IMG/VR virus record: IMGVR_UViG_3300009183_006602 | Span: 1 to 31,528 of that record | DNA length: 31,528 bases | From: a virus | Direction: 5' to 3' (one strand) | Shown here: in pieces, positions 29,446 through 31,528 of the stretch | Layout: every line of letters begins with the position of its first letter | Position numbering within the stretch: the first letter of the stretch is position 1 | Notes under the pieces: model-generated | What the model saw: the letters and a program-made list of their open reading frames with translations, nothing else | What the model was told of the DNA's origin: nothing | Databases searched by the model: none | Translations under genes and position numbers: made by a program

Positions 29446-30537
29446 ATGAATCCAATGAAACTGACGCAGGAGCAAATTGATAGCTTGTGTGATTACGCGG
29501 ATAGCTGCCGTGCCCGGGGGCAGGGATGGGAGGATATTGTGCAGGGGCTGCATGATCTGGACCGGAAGGGGGAACTGGAAGGGCTGACGGTGGGGCTACT
29601 GCGCGGATGGCATGGGACGCAGCAGAAGCAGAAATACGCGGCAATGAAAAAGCAGGAGCGGCAGGAACTCAGGCTGGATGTGCCTACTGCGTCGGATATG
29701 ACAGGGCGGGGCCAATGGGCGGAGCAAGGTACGGTCCAGGGGTTACCTGTGGTGGCCCTGCGTATTGATGATACGGCTGAGACTGAGGCAGAAGAGGGCC
29801 AGGCGCGGAGCTTTTCTGATGAGGCGCGGGAACTGGTGCGTTATCTGGGAGGTGATTTGATAGGGAAGGGCGCTCCCCGGTGGCAGTTCGCGGGGCACCG
29901 GGCTATGAAGGTGGGGCAGTATTTCGAGCGGCGGGAGGGGCCTGGTGAGTTGGAGGGCAGGCGGTGGTTGCGTAGTGCGGTGCTAATATGGTGTCATACG
30001 GCGAAAGGTGTGCCGGAACTGGTGGAGGTGTACCCGGAGCACCGGATCAAGCGGGTGATATCGCCCCAGCCTCCATGGCTCTGTTCTGAGACTCTGCGGC
30101 TGGAGGTATTTTCCCTGACAAATATTGGCCATGTGAAGTCAATGCAGGGTCTGCTGGAAGTGGAGGTGCGGCTGAAGGTGGAGGGGCTGCGGGAGCGGGA
30201 GCGGGAGGTGCTGGAGCGGCGGAAGCGGCGGCTGGAGGTCAAGTTGGCATTCGGCTCTGCGGAGGCGCAGATCTCTGTGCTGCGGGTGCAGCAGATCGTG
30301 AGCCGCCTGGCAACGGTGATGGACCTGCACTGTCCAGAGTTGACTGGTGCGGGAAGCGGGGCGGCCTTGGGGGCGGCTACGGCACGGACGCGGGCGGCAG
30401 AGAGTGCGGCGAGGCTGAAACTGGTGGAGGAACTGGCGGCCCGCACTGGGGGTCACGGAAAATATGCGGGACTGCGGGCGGGGGAGAAATACGCTGAGCG
30501 GGGCAGGGGAGCGGCGGCGGGAGAATCCATAACATAA
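29446..30537 (+). CDS. Unknown 363-aa early protein
   Basis: This is the largest early protein apart from the integrase. Residues 1-60 are helical (LTQEQIDSLCDYADSCRARG, then GWEDIVQGLHDLDRKG), residues 70-110 are polar, and residues 115-230 are a mixed domain with ARELVRYLGGDLIGKGAPRWQFAGH, RSAVLIWCHTAKGVPELVEVYPEHRIKRVI and RLEVFSLTNIGHVKS. From 235 on a long charged helix (EREREVLERRKRRLEVKLAFGSAEAQIS) and an Arg/Ala-rich tail follow. No polymerase, helicase or primase motif is visible. It occupies the position where phages carry a replication gene, but that identity is not shown. Confidence 0.55.
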   Translation: MNPMKLTQEQIDSLCDYADSCRARGQGWEDIVQGLHDLDRKGELEGLTVGLLRGWHGTQQKQKYAAMKKQERQELRLDVPTASDMTGRGQWAEQGTVQGLPVVALRIDDTAETEAEEGQARSFSDEARELVRYLGGDLIGKGAPRWQFAGHRAMKVGQYFERREGPGELEGRRWLRSAVLIWCHTAKGVPELVEVYPEHRIKRVISPQPPWLCSETLRLEVFSLTNIGHVKSMQGLLEVEVRLKVEGLREREREVLERRKRRLEVKLAFGSAEAQISVLRVQQIVSRLATVMDLHCPELTGAGSGAALGAATARTRAAESAARLKLVEELAARTGGHGKYAGLRAGEKYAERGRGAAAGESIT

Positions 30538-30546
30538 CTTTTATCT

Positions 30547-31359
30547 ATGAGCGATACAACAAAACGCGCCGAATGGCGAAAAATGGTCAGGGTGTCCCCA
30601 GGAGTGGTGCCGCTGGAAGACTTCAACAAACCAGTGAAACCGCCGGGGCGACCCCGGCGGCTGACGGATGAGGAGCGGCGGGAGCGGACGAAGGCGGCAA
30701 ACCGTGCCTGGCGGGAGAAGGAACTGCTGCGCCGCAAGGAGACGGAAGCTGCGACTGGCAGTGTGAGGAAAGGCCCGGGGCCAAGGCGGATGCCGCTGGA
30801 TGGCCGCGTTTTTGGAGAACTGACGGTGGTGGAGTATGCGGATACGATAGGAGAAGCGGGCTGCCGCAAGGCCCGCTGGAGGCTGCGGTGCAGTTGCGGG
30901 GTAGTGGTGGTGCTGCGGACAGATCAACTGATGGCCAAATATGGCAGGAAGCACTGCGGCCATGCCCGGGGCCGGAAGTTTACTCCTACGGAACCGCAAG
31001 CGGGTGATAGGCCCAAACGGGGTGGCCGTGGTCTGCTGCAAACGCCGGGAGCAAGGCGGCAATGGGGCCGGAAAGAGCATACTGCCCCCCGGGAGTCAAG
31101 TGCGGCGGAGGTGGAAGAGCAGGCCCTGCAAGCGGCGGAAAAGATAGCAAACCGGAAGCTGCGTCAGGAAAATGAGGCCCGCGCCCGCCGGGGGGAGCGG
31201 TGGATCCCTGCGCCAGTGAAGGAACTGGATGCGGCGGGCTGGATCCGACTGCTGCGGACGATGCGGCGGGCAGGAGCCCGGTGGTCTGAGCTTAGTATGG
31301 AGATGGAGAGTGCGGCGGCCTTTGGAGTGACGAGGGAAATGGTGGAGGAAGATACCTGA
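30547..31359 (+). CDS. Zinc-ribbon DNA-binding protein candidate
   Basis: The 270-aa product has three parts. Residues 1-70 are strongly basic, with PPGRPRRLTDEERRERTKAANRAWREKE, a pattern seen near AT-hook or HNH/HTH-associated phage proteins. Residues 85-142 form a putative zinc ribbon: GRVFGELTVVEY, WRLRCSCGVVVVLRTDQLM and KHCGHARG, with Cys115, Cys117, Cys137 and His139 as ligands. The pattern recalls the ribbon that precedes HNH or AP2 domains in phages, but no HNH is visible here. The C-terminal part is helical and basic. A regulatory or DNA-binding role is inferred. Confidence 0.6.
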   Translation: MSDTTKRAEWRKMVRVSPGVVPLEDFNKPVKPPGRPRRLTDEERRERTKAANRAWREKELLRRKETEAATGSVRKGPGPRRMPLDGRVFGELTVVEYADTIGEAGCRKARWRLRCSCGVVVVLRTDQLMAKYGRKHCGHARGRKFTPTEPQAGDRPKRGGRGLLQTPGARRQWGRKEHTAPRESSAAEVEEQALQAAEKIANRKLRQENEARARRGERWIPAPVKELDAAGWIRLLRTMRRAGARWSELSMEMESAAAFGVTREMVEEDT

Positions 31360-31528
31360 TCGACCATTTCCGGAGAAGGCTCTGCCCTATATTTTTGTGA
31401 GCCGAACGCACAAGCTGACCTATGACCACCGCGCCAACAGACTCCGAATCCACGCAGACCGTCAACGCGGTGGGCATTAGGTCCAGCGCCTTGTTCGGCT
31501 TTGTCGGTTTCGAGCCGGTGACGTTGGC
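31360..31528. other. Gene-free right end of the window
   Basis: After the last early gene no convincing coding sequence is seen in the final 169 bases. The stretch is occupied mostly by the attC-like structure; the 29 bases beyond it could be the start of another element running off the edge, and a minus-strand open frame crossing it would run into the structure. Whether it is phage or host DNA cannot be decided here. Confidence 0.5.
31401..31499 (-). other. attC-like integron recombination site
   Basis: On the minus strand the outer boxes are GCCGAAC and GTTCGGC, seven-base complementary ends at 31499-31493 and 31407-31401. The inner arms (31487-31466 and 31433-31414) pair over about 20 bases with one mismatch and two unpaired bases on the side adjoining GCCGAAC, including an extra G near the outer part. 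An extra base in the left inner box is the hallmark that orients attC sites. The boxes deviate from the RYYYAAC and GTTRRRY consensus at one position each. The length of 99 bases is normal for attC. Confidence 0.5.

Overview
The window reads as most of a siphovirus-type temperate phage genome, laid out in the virion/circular order rather than the integrated order. A lambda-like packaging and head module comes first, then tail genes, lysis genes, an attP-like site with a tyrosine integrase, a leftward repressor with divergent operators, and a rightward early operon. Nothing identifies the host for certain. GC-rich DNA, an almost complete lack of Shine-Dalgarno sequences before start codons, and a hairpin of the ACGGGCG/CGCCCGT type that I associate with Verrucomicrobiota and Planctomycetota genomes make a verrucomicrobial host my best guess.

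Layout. 1-86: GCGCACT iterons before the first gene. 87-3229: small and large (GpA-type) terminase. 3296-4033: a DNA cytosine methyltransferase carrying a 252-codon open frame inside it. 4131-9993: connector-like protein, portal, S49 prohead protease, a scaffold-position protein with a signal-like N-terminus, major capsid, a likely decoration protein and a small acidic protein, with a terminator at 10023-10057. 10077-13546: neck and tail-completion candidates and a tail-tube candidate, then a terminator. 13799-17383: a 279-aa unknown, a tail-assembly chaperone pair that appears to use -1 frameshifting on an A9 run, and the tape measure. 17414-22177: distal tail proteins and a 780-aa fibre with a mosaic C-terminus. 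22205-24889: small proteins, a holin candidate, a small lipoprotein and a CHAP-like endolysin.

24890-25151 holds an attP-like site: a tRNA 3'-half-like core flanked by two pairs of AGAATAGG repeats at 11-12 bp spacing. The integrase (25152-26351) follows. A convergent repressor gene (26781-26377) is separated from a rightward early operon (26881-31359) by two TTTGC-N7-GCAAA operators. The early operon holds small, mostly unrecognised genes, one DUF551-like protein, a possible excisionase-type DNA-binding protein, a tRNA-like element and a zinc-ribbon protein. No replication gene is visible. A structure resembling an integron attC site in minus orientation lies at 31401-31499, so the DNA past about 31.4 kb may not be phage.

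A striking global feature: every gene left of the attP region has a C-rich coding strand and nearly every + strand gene right of it a G-rich one, so GC skew flips at about 25 kb. Gene roles in the head and tail modules rest on motifs for the terminase, portal, protease, methyltransferase, integrase, endolysin and fibre, and mainly on order and size for the rest.
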